Shown: positions 47,661 through 56,746, counted from the stretch's first letter. The stretch is DNA of 64,000 nt from an uncultured Bacilli bacterium (GCA_949451605.1 CASTSB010000001.1:1-64000); one strand, 5' to 3'. Numbers and translations: made by a program. The notes: generated from the letters alone by a model not told the origin.

Positions 47661-49526
47661 ATGAAAAAGAAATTAATGGGTTTAGCTTTAATTATTTTTG
47701 TTTTTGTGGTAACTGCGACTCGTGTTTATGCATCTACTTTTACTTATATTAATATTGAAGGACTTTATAATTATGATGAAGCTAATAAACAATTAGAACT
47801 AGTCAATAATGAGAGAAAAAACAATAAAGTAACTTTATTAGAAATGGATTATGAATTAACAAGGAAAGCTCAGGAAAGAGCAAGAGAAGTTGCGCTTTAT
47901 TTTTCGCATACTAGAACAAATGGTGAAAGTGTCTTAAGATCTATGAATTTAAATGCTGAAAATATTGCGGCTGGTTCAACTAGTGCAGAAGGTGTAACTA
48001 AGCAGTGGATGAATTCAACTGGGCATAAGGCTAATATACTAGATAATAGAATGAAATCTATTGGTATTGCTTCATTTACTACATCTAATGGTGTTACATA
48101 TTGGGTGGAAGTATTTTCTACTAAAAGAGCATCTAATACTAAATTATTTAAAGGTCGTGAAAATTTATCATCAAAAGTTAAGATTAAATCTGACTATATT
48201 AAAAAAATAAGAATATTTGATTTTCAAATTAATAAGAAGATAAAATTGGGAGAAGATTTAACTATTACAAATTTACAACTAAGAAATGAAGGTTGGGACA
48301 GTGTTTATACTACAATTGATAATTCAAATGCGATGTGGTTTAGTAGTAATCTAGAAGTTGCAACAATAGATAAGAATGGTAAAATTGTCTCTTTAAAAGA
48401 AGGAAAAACTACGATAACTGCGACTATTCAAAATGTTTCTATTAATTATGAAATTTCTGTTATGAAAGAGACTAAGGTTATAAATATTGAAAAAATTTCT
48501 ATGTCAGATAAAAATCTTAAATTAATTATAGGAGAAACTTTTAATCTTTTTGTAAGTTATTATCCAACTAATGCCAATACTGATAGAACTCTTACTTGGG
48601 AATCTACTAATGAAAAAATTGTTAAGGTTAATAAAAATGGATCTATAACAGCATTATCATCAGGCAAAGCATCTATAGTTGCTAGAACTAAGGAAGGATT
48701 TGCTGCTGTTTGCGAAGTTATAGTTGAAGAAAAGGATAAAGAAATTACTAATATTATTCTTGATAATACTACAAATACATTAAGCGTTGGTAGTACTTGG
48801 AAGATAAATGCAATAGTTTTTCCAAGCAATACAACTGAGAAAGTTTTATATAAGTCATCTAATAATAAAATTGCAACAATTGATAATAATGGTAATATTA
48901 AAGCTTTAAATCCTGGTGAAGTTATAATTACTGTATATTCTAAAAATATATCTAAAACTTTTAAAATTAATATTAAAGATAATAACAGTATAGAAAATGA
49001 AAAGCCTAAAACAATTTTAATTGATGGAGTAACTTTAAATTCTTCTGAAATTACTTTAAAAGTAGGTGAGAAATTTCAATTTAAGTATAGCCTTAGTCCT
49101 GATAATACAACTGAGGAAGCTAATGCAACATGGACTTGGACTGATTATAGGATTGCAACACTTGACTCTAAAGGATTACTTACAGCAAGACAAGCAGGGG
49201 AAGGTGAAGTTACAGTTATAGTTGGCAAAAATAATGTAGTTGCTAGATGTAAGGTTAAAGTAGTTCCAGTGGGTGAAGTGGAAGCATTATCATTTAGATT
49301 TTCTACAAATACGATAAGACTTAATGAAGCAAGAAAATTAGATATTGTTATTACACCATCTACAGCTGCAGTTAATAACTCACTTAAATTTACTAGTTCT
49401 AACCCTTCTGTTTTAACTGTAGATCAAAATGGAATAATTAGATCTCAAATGGTTGGTACTGCACTTATTACGGTAACATCTCCTAATGGAGTTTCTACAT
49501 CTAGGCTATTTACGGTATCAGAATGA
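47661..49526 (+). CDS. Secreted CAP-domain protein with five Big2 repeats
   Basis: A 621-residue secreted protein: signal peptide ending VTATRVYA|S, a CAP/SCP domain (about 30-170) with LVNNERKNNKV, FSHTRTNGESV, AENIAAG, and WMNSTGHKANILDNRMKSIGIA, then five bacterial Ig-like (Big2) repeats of about 80 residues, each with the IATID..G.I.AL..G...IT pattern. There is no LPxTG, SLH or choline-binding anchor, so it may be released or held by another means. CAP proteins include proteases and lipid binders; activity here is unknown. ATG 47661 follows GGGGG at nine bases. Confidence 0.88.
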   Translation: MKKKLMGLALIIFVFVVTATRVYASTFTYINIEGLYNYDEANKQLELVNNERKNNKVTLLEMDYELTRKAQERAREVALYFSHTRTNGESVLRSMNLNAENIAAGSTSAEGVTKQWMNSTGHKANILDNRMKSIGIASFTTSNGVTYWVEVFSTKRASNTKLFKGRENLSSKVKIKSDYIKKIRIFDFQINKKIKLGEDLTITNLQLRNEGWDSVYTTIDNSNAMWFSSNLEVATIDKNGKIVSLKEGKTTITATIQNVSINYEISVMKETKVINIEKISMSDKNLKLIIGETFNLFVSYYPTNANTDRTLTWESTNEKIVKVNKNGSITALSSGKASIVARTKEGFAAVCEVIVEEKDKEITNIILDNTTNTLSVGSTWKINAIVFPSNTTEKVLYKSSNNKIATIDNNGNIKALNPGEVIITVYSKNISKTFKINIKDNNSIENEKPKTILIDGVTLNSSEITLKVGEKFQFKYSLSPDNTTEEANATWTWTDYRIATLDSKGLLTARQAGEGEVTVIVGKNNVVARCKVKVVPVGEVEALSFRFSTNTIRLNEARKLDIVITPSTAAVNNSLKFTSSNPSVLTVDQNGIIRSQMVGTALITVTSPNGVSTSRLFTVSE

Positions 49527-49533
49527 TATTTAT

Positions 49534-49557
49534 AAGCAAGTTTTCTTGCTTTTTTTT
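49534..49557 (+). terminator. Rho-independent terminator
   Basis: AAGCAAG (49534-49540), loop TTTT, CTTGCTT (49545-49551), then T residues, after the CAP/Big2 gene. Confidence 0.9.
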
Positions 49558-49608
49558 GTTCTTTTATGTAAAGATATGTTACAATTAAATTTAGAAAGAG
49601 GTGTAAAA

Positions 49609-49941
49609 TTGGTAAGTGATGCACAAAGACTAGAAATATTACAAAAGATGTCTTTAATTATTTCTAATATTAAAACTTGTAATAGTATAAAAGAGTTAAG
49701 TGATGTTACTGGAATTCCTTCTTCAACTATTCAAAGATATTTAAATAGAAAAGATTACTTTGAGGAACTTGCAAAAGAAGGAATTTTAAAAAAGGAGAAT
49801 GTAGACGTAGCTTTGGATTATACAAAAGGATGGTTAGAAAAGTCTAAAGAAGAAGGCATTAAAAGAGGAGGAAAATCTTCTCAAGAAAAATACAGTTTTA
49901 AAAAAGACAATGAAGGTAAATTTAGAGGAAGCGGAAGATAG
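49609..49941 (+). CDS. SpoIIID-like transcriptional regulator
   Basis: A 110-residue DNA-binding protein with helix-turn-helix SIKELSDVTGIPSSTIQRYL and a C-terminal segment IKRGGKSSQEKYSFKK. The second part recalls the RGGxATKxKY tail of SpoIIID, the mother-cell regulator; the length and the position of the helix-turn-helix also agree. The start is taken at TTG 49609, with AGAGGTG (49597-49603) well spaced; upstream in-frame codons overlap the terminator. Identity as the true SpoIIID is uncertain; a paralogous regulator is possible. Confidence 0.5.
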   Translation: MVSDAQRLEILQKMSLIISNIKTCNSIKELSDVTGIPSSTIQRYLNRKDYFEELAKEGILKKENVDVALDYTKGWLEKSKEEGIKRGGKSSQEKYSFKKDNEGKFRGSGR

Positions 49942-49951
49942 GAGAATTAAG

Positions 49952-51310
49952 ATGAATTACGATAAGATTTTAGATGAATTTATAGATGAAGTTAAAAAAG
50001 AAGGAACATATGCAACAGTAGAAGAATTAAAGGATGTATTATATGATACTTTAAAAGTTATTAAGTACCATAAAGATGATACTCCAGAAGAGTTAGTGGA
50101 TAGGATTATTGATGATAATATCAAGCAATTGGAAGAAATTAGAAATAATTATCCAATACCTGGTTATACAGTTGGTGTTAGAGTATCAAACATTAATGTT
50201 AAATTATTTGGTGGGGATATTGATGCATTTGAAAGAAAGATGCCAGATAATGCTTTATTTGATGTTGCATCAGTAACTAAGTTTTATACTCAAATAGTGG
50301 CATATAATTTGATTAAAGAAGGATATTTTTCTTTAGAAGATAAAGTAAAAGATTTAGATCCTAGGTTTGTTAATGTTAATGATTTAACTATAAGAGATGT
50401 TTTAACATTTACTACAGAATTTAAAACTAATGGAAGAATTTCTGATAAAGTGGAAGTTAATGAAGCACTAAATTGTTTATATCAAATGGAAGTTGTAGCA
50501 AAGGGAGCTTATAATTATAATGACCTTGGAATGATTCTTATGAAAGAGTTAATGGAAAACGTTACAAATAAAAAATATTCAGAATTAGTTGATGAATATA
50601 TTGTTAATAAACTTGGTTTACTTGATACTCATTTAGTGGTTCCTAAGAATAAGATAGAATTAGTAACTGGTAGTGCTAATGCAAAGCTTGGTAAAGTAAA
50701 TGATCCTAATGCTTTAGCGCTTGGAGGTTATAGTGGTCATGCCGGAATTATTGCATCAAGTGATGACTTAATTAAATTAGGTACTGGTGTTGCGTCTTCA
50801 GATGTTATACCTCGTGATATGTTAAAAGATGCATATACTCCAGGAGCAAAAGACATTAGAGGTATAATGGGTAATACTTATACTTCACATGAAAAGGGAG
50901 TAGATGCAAGCTATGTTGATAGATTAGAGCCTATTACAAATTTTGCAGTACAAGGAAGTACTAGAACTCAACTTACTATTGGAAAAGATAGTACAAGCAC
51001 TATACTTTTAAATCCAGCTTGTATGTCAATAGAACAAGCTTTGGAAGAAGAAGCTAAAATTAATGAAGCTCGTGCTCTTAAAGGACAAAATCCATTATCT
51101 TTAGTCAAACATTTTAAGTTTAATCAAAATGGAGAGGCTATTGAGTATAATCTAATAGATGCTAGACAGATGGCTCCAAGTGGTGCAACAATAGAAAAAA
51201 TAATTACTGGTAATGCTAAGCTTGCTTTAAGACTTAAATTTTTAAATAAAGTAATTACTAATTATGATAAAAATTATAAAAAAGAAGTTAATGTAAGTAA
51301 AGGAATATAG
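49952..51310 (+). CDS. Serine hydrolase (class C beta-lactamase/penicillin-binding fold)
   Basis: A 452-residue protein without signal peptide, with the beta-lactamase-family motifs: SVTK (Ser107 to Lys110) in DVASVTKFYTQIV, the YxN motif YNYNDLG, and GHAG in GYSGHAGIIASSD in place of KTG. Such enzymes are esterases, carboxypeptidases or aminopeptidases. The gene follows the SpoIIID-like regulator by ten bases and precedes a glutamine-amidotransferase-fold hydrolase by four, so the three are one operon. Peptidoglycan fragment recycling is one guess. Confidence 0.85.
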   Translation: MNYDKILDEFIDEVKKEGTYATVEELKDVLYDTLKVIKYHKDDTPEELVDRIIDDNIKQLEEIRNNYPIPGYTVGVRVSNINVKLFGGDIDAFERKMPDNALFDVASVTKFYTQIVAYNLIKEGYFSLEDKVKDLDPRFVNVNDLTIRDVLTFTTEFKTNGRISDKVEVNEALNCLYQMEVVAKGAYNYNDLGMILMKELMENVTNKKYSELVDEYIVNKLGLLDTHLVVPKNKIELVTGSANAKLGKVNDPNALALGGYSGHAGIIASSDDLIKLGTGVASSDVIPRDMLKDAYTPGAKDIRGIMGNTYTSHEKGVDASYVDRLEPITNFAVQGSTRTQLTIGKDSTSTILLNPACMSIEQALEEEAKINEARALKGQNPLSLVKHFKFNQNGEAIEYNLIDARQMAPSGATIEKIITGNAKLALRLKFLNKVITNYDKNYKKEVNVSKGI

Positions 51311-51314
51311 GCGT

Positions 51315-52025
51315 ATGAGCAGTAAACCTATAATAGGAGTTCCTTTAAGATATGATACATTAGAGGATGGTAGAGCTATTGTATTTTTAGGGGAAAGAAT
51401 AAGAAGAACTTTACAAAAAGCTGGGGCAATTGTTTTTCCAATTGCTCCTGTCCAAGACGTAGATTATATATACACTAAGGGTAATGAATTTTTGGAATTA
51501 ACAGAAGAAGAAAAAAGAATTATTAACCATAATTTAGATATGTGTGATGCTTTGTTTTTTCCAGGAGGTATGAAAATTGCTCCATATGATAGATATGTTT
51601 TAGAGTGTGCGATAGAAAGAAAAATGCCAGTTCTTGGAGTTTGCCTTGGTATGCAAATGATGAGTTGTTATGATGAGGATATTAAACTTGTAAAAAATGA
51701 TACAGGATTTAATCACTATCAGAAAAGTGATGATATTCTAACTCATAAAGTAAAGATAGATAAAAATAGTCTACTTTATAAAATTATTGGAAAAGATGAA
51801 ATTATGGTTAATAGTTTTCACAACTATCATGCAATAGAAAATCATATATTTAAAACTGTTGCAACATCAGAAGATGGATTAATAGAAGCTATTGAATATC
51901 CAGGGGACTTTTTTAATCTTGGTATCCAATGGCATCCAGAGATAAGTTATGACTTTGATGATAATTCTAAAAAAATAATTAATTATTTTCTAAAGATGGC
52001 AGAAGAGTATATAAATAAAAAATAA
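51315..52025 (+). CDS. Peptidase C26 / gamma-glutamyl hydrolase-like (class I GATase)
   Basis: A 236-residue cytosolic enzyme with the nucleophile Cys110 in LGVCLGMQMM and the His/Glu of the triad in GIQWHPE, plus the early PGGMKI loop. This is the PuuD/gamma-Glu-GABA hydrolase branch (class I glutamine amidotransferase fold, no partner domain). It should hydrolyse a gamma-glutamyl bond. Its coupling to a serine hydrolase suggests a pathway acting on gamma-glutamyl peptides, for instance those of peptidoglycan; substrate unproven. Confidence 0.85.
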   Translation: MSSKPIIGVPLRYDTLEDGRAIVFLGERIRRTLQKAGAIVFPIAPVQDVDYIYTKGNEFLELTEEEKRIINHNLDMCDALFFPGGMKIAPYDRYVLECAIERKMPVLGVCLGMQMMSCYDEDIKLVKNDTGFNHYQKSDDILTHKVKIDKNSLLYKIIGKDEIMVNSFHNYHAIENHIFKTVATSEDGLIEAIEYPGDFFNLGIQWHPEISYDFDDNSKKIINYFLKMAEEYINKK

Positions 52026-52027
52026 TA

Positions 52028-52057
52028 GAAATTGTCTTTTAAAGATAATTTCTTTTT
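52028..52057 (+). terminator. Rho-independent terminator
   Basis: GAAATTGTCTT (52028-52038) and AAGATAATTTC (52042-52052), one wobble pair, then TTTTT. Confidence 0.8.
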
Positions 52058-52060
52058 ATA

Positions 52061-52089
52061 TTGCTTTAATTTTATGATATATTTATAGA
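52061..52089 (+). promoter_or_regulatory. Promoter of the tail-anchored protein gene
   Basis: TTGCTT (52061-52066), 17 bases, TATAGA (52084-52089). The leader to ATG 52148 is about 50 bases and AT-rich. Confidence 0.55.
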
Positions 52090-52147
52090 TAAAGGAATAA
52101 ATAAATTTTATTAAGAATTTATTATTAAATTAAGGGAGTGTAAGAAA

Positions 52148-52447
52148 ATGCGTGATACTGAAAAGATTGAAGAACTGATTAGAAAATTTTCTGAATCTAA
52201 TGATATAAAGGATAAAGAAAATTCAAATGATAGTGAATTTTGTAACACAAAAAAATTTTCTTTGAATGACACAAATGAAATTAATGATAATTTGGAAAAA
52301 ACTAAAATAATATCTGATGTTTTGTCACTTTCTAATGAAGATGAGACTTTAACAAGTAATAAAGAAAATGTTTCTTCTAAAAATATATTATCTTTAATTA
52401 TAATAATTTTAATAGTAATTCTTGTTGCCTTAATATTAATAATTTAA
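52148..52447 (+). CDS. Small tail-anchored membrane protein
   Basis: A 99-residue protein with a polar Asn/Ser/Glu/Lys-rich, probably disordered region (1-78) and a C-terminal hydrophobic span of 19 residues at the very end (SLIIIILIVILVALILII). It is thus tail-anchored, with the bulk in the cytoplasm. No known family. It precedes the PspC/LiaF-like genes; a separate extended -10 lies between them. Confidence 0.65.
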   Translation: MRDTEKIEELIRKFSESNDIKDKENSNDSEFCNTKKFSLNDTNEINDNLEKTKIISDVLSLSNEDETLTSNKENVSSKNILSLIIIILIVILVALILII

Positions 52448-52474
52448 ATTTATTAAATAAATTTAGCTTATGCG

Positions 52475-52483
52475 TGATATAAT
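52475..52483 (+). promoter_or_regulatory. Extended -10 promoter of the PspC/LiaF-like operon
   Basis: TGATATAAT (TATAAT 52478-52483) ends 19 bases before ATG 52503. No -35 is evident. Confidence 0.5.
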
Positions 52484-52502
52484 GTATGTATATGGAGGCT
52501 GT

Positions 52503-52694
52503 ATGAAAAAGAGGTTATATAGAGTAGAAGATGGACAGATGGTATGCGGAGTATGTGGTGGAATAGCTGAGTACTTCGACATAGATCCAACATTAGTTAG
52601 ACTTTTTTGGATAATACTTTTGTTTTGTGTTGGAACAGGATTTATTGCTTATTTTGTAGCAGCATTAATTATTCCATATAAAAGTCAAATTTAA
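52503..52694 (+). CDS. PspC domain protein
   Basis: A 63-residue protein: RLYRVEDGQMVCGVCGGIAEYFDIDPTLVRLFWIILLF is the PspC signature, followed by the second half of the membrane region and IPYKSQ. PspC proteins sense envelope stress at the membrane. ATG 52503 follows GGAGG by four bases; longer in-frame starts would overlap the promoter. First gene of a three-gene group with LiaF- and LiaG-like proteins. Confidence 0.92.
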   Translation: MKKRLYRVEDGQMVCGVCGGIAEYFDIDPTLVRLFWIILLFCVGTGFIAYFVAALIIPYKSQI

Positions 52695-52715
52695 GAAAGA
52701 AAGAGGAGTTTATTT

Positions 52716-53423
52716 ATGAAAAAAGATGATGAATATCAAAATGTAAACAAAATGGGAAATATGTTATGGGGAGCAGTATTAATAGTATTAGGTATAATAT
52801 TTGGCCTTAATGCGTTAGATATTTGTGATATTGATATATTTTTTGATGGATGGTGGACATTATTTTTAATAATTCCAGCATTAATAGGATTATGTAGTGA
52901 GAATGAAAAAACTGGTAATTTAGTAATGCTTTTTATAGGAGTGTTTTTATTACTAGGATGTCAAGACTTAGTAAGTTTTGAAATTATTTGGAAATTAATG
53001 TTTCCAGTAATTTTAGTAATTATTGGTTTATCAATGATTTTTAAAGATTCATTTGCTAATAAAATTACTAAAGAAGTAAGTAAAATTAATAGAAATAGTA
53101 CAAAGAATAATGAATATTGTGCAACATTTGGAGGACAAAAGTTAGATTTTAGTAATGAAAAATTTAGCGGATGTACTTTAAATTCTGTATTTGGTGGAAT
53201 TGAATGTGATTTGTCTAATTCTAAAATTGAAGAAGATTGTGTTATTAATGCTTGTAGTGTTTTTGGAGGAATGAATATATATCTTCCAAAGGACGTTAAT
53301 GTTAAGGTTTTATCAACACCTATATTTGGTGGAGTTAGTAATAAGACAAGAAATAGAAGTGATAATAAAAATACTGTCTATATTAAAGCTACTTGTATAT
53401 TCGGGGGAGTTGAAATTAAATGA
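52716..53423 (+). CDS. LiaF-like envelope stress protein
   Basis: A 235-residue protein with about four N-terminal membrane segments (about 18-120) and a C-terminal beta-helix-like domain of the cell-wall-active antibiotics response type (YCATFGGQKLDFSNEKFSGC, SVFGGIECDLSNSKI, CSVFGGMNIYLPK, IFGGVEIK). This is the LiaF/YvqF layout. In Bacillus LiaF inhibits the LiaRS system. No liaRS is present here. It overlaps the following gene by four bases. Confidence 0.85.
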   Translation: MKKDDEYQNVNKMGNMLWGAVLIVLGIIFGLNALDICDIDIFFDGWWTLFLIIPALIGLCSENEKTGNLVMLFIGVFLLLGCQDLVSFEIIWKLMFPVILVIIGLSMIFKDSFANKITKEVSKINRNSTKNNEYCATFGGQKLDFSNEKFSGCTLNSVFGGIECDLSNSKIEEDCVINACSVFGGMNIYLPKDVNVKVLSTPIFGGVSNKTRNRSDNKNTVYIKATCIFGGVEIK

Positions 53424-54232
53424 GTACAGCTCAAAAAATAATTAAGTATTTAGCAATTGCTTTTGCTTTCTCAATTATATTTAGTATTATTTCTAGCATT
53501 TTATTTTCTTTTTCATTACTTACTGATTTTTATGATTCTGATGATGAAGATAAAATTTCTAGTGAACTAAAGACTGAGAGAATTAGAGGCAATATTCTTG
53601 GTCTTGATATAGACACAGGTGGTGTTGAAGTTAATATTCTTCAAGGAAATGAATTAAAAATAGAAACTAATAATAAATATATTAAGAAAAGTGTAAGAAA
53701 TAATGTTTTACATATTACAGAAAAGAAACATAATTTTTTCAAAAATAAGAATCTTGGAAAATTAAATATTTATGTTCCTAGCGATTATAATTTTAGAAGT
53801 GTTGATATTGATTCTGGAGCAGGTGTAATAAATATTGATTATTTAAGTGCCGATAAATTAGATTTTGATTTTGGTGCTGGTAAAGTAGATATTAAATATA
53901 TCAATGTGTTAGATGAGGCTTCTATTGATACAGGGGCAGGTAAACTTTCTATTAAGGATGGTATTATAAACGATTTAGATTTAGATGTTGGAGTTGGTGA
54001 AAGCGCTATTACTGCTAAGCTTACTGGAGATAGCGATATTTCTTCTGGGGTAGGAAAGTTGACTATTAATGTACTGGGATCAAGCAATGATTATAAGGTA
54101 TTGGTTGATAAAGGTATTGGATCATTTAAGATAGATGGTAGTGACGTAAGTGATGATACAGTATTTGGAAATGGTTATAACAAAATTGATGTTGATAGCG
54201 GAGTAGGAAGCGTTTCAATTAACTTTAGATAA
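53420..54232 (+). CDS. DUF4097 / LiaG-like beta-helix protein
   Basis: A 270-residue protein: N-terminal membrane segment (about 12-32), then repeated strands with the DUF4097 pattern (VDIDSGAGVINIDYLSADKL, DTGAGKLSIKDG, DVGVGESAITAKL, SGVGKLTINV, DSGVGSVSINF). LiaG in Bacillus has the same domain. The repeats suggest a right-handed beta helix outside the membrane. Overlaps the LiaF-like gene by four bases; probably one functional unit with it and the PspC protein. Confidence 0.85.
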   Translation: MSTAQKIIKYLAIAFAFSIIFSIISSILFSFSLLTDFYDSDDEDKISSELKTERIRGNILGLDIDTGGVEVNILQGNELKIETNNKYIKKSVRNNVLHITEKKHNFFKNKNLGKLNIYVPSDYNFRSVDIDSGAGVINIDYLSADKLDFDFGAGKVDIKYINVLDEASIDTGAGKLSIKDGIINDLDLDVGVGESAITAKLTGDSDISSGVGKLTINVLGSSNDYKVLVDKGIGSFKIDGSDVSDDTVFGNGYNKIDVDSGVGSVSINFR

Positions 54233-54237
54233 TAATG

Positions 54238-54265
54238 AAAGAATATAATTTTATATTCTTTTTTT
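54238..54265 (+). terminator. Rho-independent terminator
   Basis: AAAGAATAT (54238-54246) and ATATTCTTT (54253-54261), then T residues; it ends the PspC/LiaF/LiaG-like transcript. Confidence 0.8.
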
Positions 54266-54284
54266 ATAATGGTGGTGATTTTAG

Positions 54285-55172
54285 TTGATTTTAAATGTAA
54301 GCGGAAGATGTGATATTGTTGCTTTTTTTACTAAGTGGTTTATGAATAGATATAGAGAAGGTTATGTCGATGTTAGAAATCCTTTTAATAGAAAATTAGT
54401 AAGTAGAATCTATTTTTCTGATGTAGATCTAATTTTGTTTTGCACTAAAAATCCGTTACCGATTTTAGATTATTTAAAAGAAATTGATAAGCCAATAATA
54501 TTTCATGTTACTTTAACTCCATATAATTTGGATATTGAACCTTTTGTTCCTTCTAAAAAAGATATAATAGAAGCAATTAAAAAGCTATCTGAAATAGTTG
54601 GTATTGATAATTTATATGTTAGGTATGATCCTATTTTTATAAGTGATAAATACAATACTGACTATCATAAAAAGGCTTTTGCTAAAATGTGCTCTTTACT
54701 TGATGGCTATGTTAAACAAATAATAGTCTCTTTTATTGATGATTATAAAAATGTTAGAAATAATATGAATGTCTTGAATTATCATGAAATTTCTAAGACT
54801 GAATATAAAGAAATAGGCCTTTCTTTTAGTAAAATAGCAAAAGAACATAACATGACAGTGCAAACTTGTTTTGAGGATGAAAATTTAGTAGAATATGGTT
54901 TTATTAAAAGAGATTGTCTTTCTCATGAACTTGCTTTTAAATTAACTGGTAAAACTTATAAGAATTGGTCAGCTAGAAAAGAACAAAAATGTCAGTGTGT
55001 ACAAATGGTTGATATTGGTGAATATAATTCGTGTAAACATTTTTGTAAATATTGCTATGCTAATTATGATGAGAAAAAAGTTGATAGTAATTTATTAAAT
55101 CATGATGATAATTCATCACTTTTGGTTGGCCAAATAGAAAATGATGATATAATAAAGGTAAGGCGAAAGTAG
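54285..55172 (+). CDS. DUF1848 family protein with Fe-S-like cysteine motif
   Basis: A 295-residue member of DUF1848: N-terminal ILNVSGRCDIVAFFTKWFMNR, FCTKNPLPIL, VRYDPIFIS and the C-terminal CKHFCKYCYANYDEKK (CxxxCxxC, as in radical SAM iron-sulfur binding, but at the C-terminus), plus CQCVQMVDIGEYNSC. The family is thought to be a radical-SAM-like or photolyase-adjacent iron-sulfur protein of unproven function. The TTG start (54285) is preceded by GGTGGTGAT. Confidence 0.85.
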   Translation: MILNVSGRCDIVAFFTKWFMNRYREGYVDVRNPFNRKLVSRIYFSDVDLILFCTKNPLPILDYLKEIDKPIIFHVTLTPYNLDIEPFVPSKKDIIEAIKKLSEIVGIDNLYVRYDPIFISDKYNTDYHKKAFAKMCSLLDGYVKQIIVSFIDDYKNVRNNMNVLNYHEISKTEYKEIGLSFSKIAKEHNMTVQTCFEDENLVEYGFIKRDCLSHELAFKLTGKTYKNWSARKEQKCQCVQMVDIGEYNSCKHFCKYCYANYDEKKVDSNLLNHDDNSSLLVGQIENDDIIKVRRK

Positions 55173-55183
55173 AGGAGTAAATC

Positions 55184-56056
55184 ATGGAATTAATAAAAGT
55201 CGGAGAAAAAACTTACTATATAAAAAATGCAACTAATATTGGTATTTATAAAGTTGATGATAATAATGTCTATTTAATAGATTCAGGAAACGATAAAGAT
55301 GCAGGAAAGAAAATATTAAAGATAATTAATGAGCAAGGATGGAATGTAATAGGAATTATTTCTACACATTCAAATGCTGATCATATTGGTGGTAATAAAG
55401 TTATCCAAGATAGAACTGGTTGCAAAGTATTTGCTTCAAATATTGAGAAATCTTTTACAGAGGCTCCTATTCTTGAGGCTTCCTTTCTTTATGGAGGATA
55501 TCCTTTTTCAGATTTAAGAAATAAGTTTTTATATGCAAAGGAGTCTTGTGTAACAGAAATCGATGGTAATTTGCCGGAAGGATTAGAATATTTTTCTTTA
55601 AAAGGTCATTTTTTTGATATGGTTGGTATTAAAACTAATGATGATGTTTATTTTTTAGCTGATAGTTTATTTAGTATCGAAACTATTGAAAAATATCATA
55701 TATTTTTTATTTACGATGTTAAAGAATTTTTAAATACATTAGATTATTTATCAACTCTAAAAGGAAAATTATTTATACCTTCACATGTTGAAGCAACTAA
55801 TGATATTTCTAAATTGATAAGTATTAATAGAGAAAAGATCGAAGAAATTATTGAATCTGTTTGTGAAATATGTATTGAGCCTAAGACATTTGAAGAGGTA
55901 TTAAAGTCTGTTTTTGATAAATATGATCTAATTATGAATAGTAATCAATATGTATTAGTTGGAAGCACTATAAGAAGCTATTTGTCATATTTATATGATA
56001 AAGGAATTTTAACTTATGAATTTATAGACAATAAAATGTATTGGAAAAAGAATTAG
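55184..56056 (+). CDS. Metallo-beta-lactamase-fold hydrolase
   Basis: A 290-residue protein: the first metal motif reads THSNADHIGG, so HxHxDH is H-S-N-A-D-H with Asn at the second His, as seen in one MBL-fold subfamily. Later metal residues are SLKGHFFDMVG, LADSLF and IPSHVE. The C-terminal 90 residues form a winged-helix-like domain (RSYLSYLYDKGILTYEFIDNKMYWKK). Substrate unknown. It shares an operon with the DUF1848 gene and the membrane protein that follows. Confidence 0.85.
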   Translation: MELIKVGEKTYYIKNATNIGIYKVDDNNVYLIDSGNDKDAGKKILKIINEQGWNVIGIISTHSNADHIGGNKVIQDRTGCKVFASNIEKSFTEAPILEASFLYGGYPFSDLRNKFLYAKESCVTEIDGNLPEGLEYFSLKGHFFDMVGIKTNDDVYFLADSLFSIETIEKYHIFFIYDVKEFLNTLDYLSTLKGKLFIPSHVEATNDISKLISINREKIEEIIESVCEICIEPKTFEEVLKSVFDKYDLIMNSNQYVLVGSTIRSYLSYLYDKGILTYEFIDNKMYWKKN

Positions 56057-56070
56057 AAGGATTTAGTAGT

Positions 56071-56709
56071 ATGAAAAAGAAGTTTAATGAATATTTAGAA
56101 AAAGATCATTCCTTTGATAAAATTACTATTTTAGCTATTTTAAGCTTAATAATAGTTTTATCTGGATTATTTGGATTTATATATGAATATATTTTTTATT
56201 TTTTTAATGGTGGTATGAAAGATTTTTATTGGCGAGGTGGTAATTTCTTACCTTGGATAAACGTTTATGCAACTGGATCAGTTATTATTTATTTTTTAAC
56301 ATATAAACATAGAAAGAATTGGGTTAGAGTATTTATTACTAGCGTAGTTTCTAGTGGGATACTTGAATATATATCTGGAGCATATTTGTATATAACAGGA
56401 AACGGATTTAGATGTTGGGATTATAATCAAGAAATATTAAGTTTTGGAAATATACATGGTTTTGTGTGCTTAAGAAGTGTACTTATATTTGGACTTTTTA
56501 GCTTACTTTTAATTTATGTTGTTGTTCCACTATGCTTTTTACTTGCCAAAAAACTGAATAAAAAATTATTTTTAACAATATGTTTTTCTTTACTAACAAT
56601 AGTTTTAATAGATGAATTTTATAATTTAATTTTTGCAAGAGTGTTTAACTTGCCTAGAGCTTCGAAAATTTATAAAAGTTTAGGCTTTAAATATGTAAAA
56701 TTTAAATAA
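56071..56709 (+). CDS. Putative ABC-transporter type IV / CmpB-like membrane protein
   Basis: A 212-residue protein with about five or six membrane segments and the family-typical phrases SGLFGFIYEYIFYFF, FLPWINVYATGS, VSSGILEYISGAYLY, CWDYN and GNIHGFVCLRSVLIFGLFS. It belongs to the widespread Bacillota family labelled putative ABC transporter type IV (ABC_trans_CmpB), whose function is not established. ATG 56071 is preferred over TTG 56041, which lies in the end of the preceding gene. Confidence 0.82.
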   Translation: MKKKFNEYLEKDHSFDKITILAILSLIIVLSGLFGFIYEYIFYFFNGGMKDFYWRGGNFLPWINVYATGSVIIYFLTYKHRKNWVRVFITSVVSSGILEYISGAYLYITGNGFRCWDYNQEILSFGNIHGFVCLRSVLIFGLFSLLLIYVVVPLCFLLAKKLNKKLFLTICFSLLTIVLIDEFYNLIFARVFNLPRASKIYKSLGFKYVKFK

Positions 56710-56720
56710 CCATTCATATA

Positions 56721-56746
56721 AAATGTCTTTTTTAGACATTTTTTTC
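56721..56746 (+). terminator. Rho-independent terminator
   Basis: AAATGTCT (56721-56728) and AGACATTT (56734-56741) followed by T. The spacer to 56887 holds a further A/T-rich stretch with TATAAT at 56811-56816, probably the ytxH-like promoter, but no clear -35. Confidence 0.85.
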
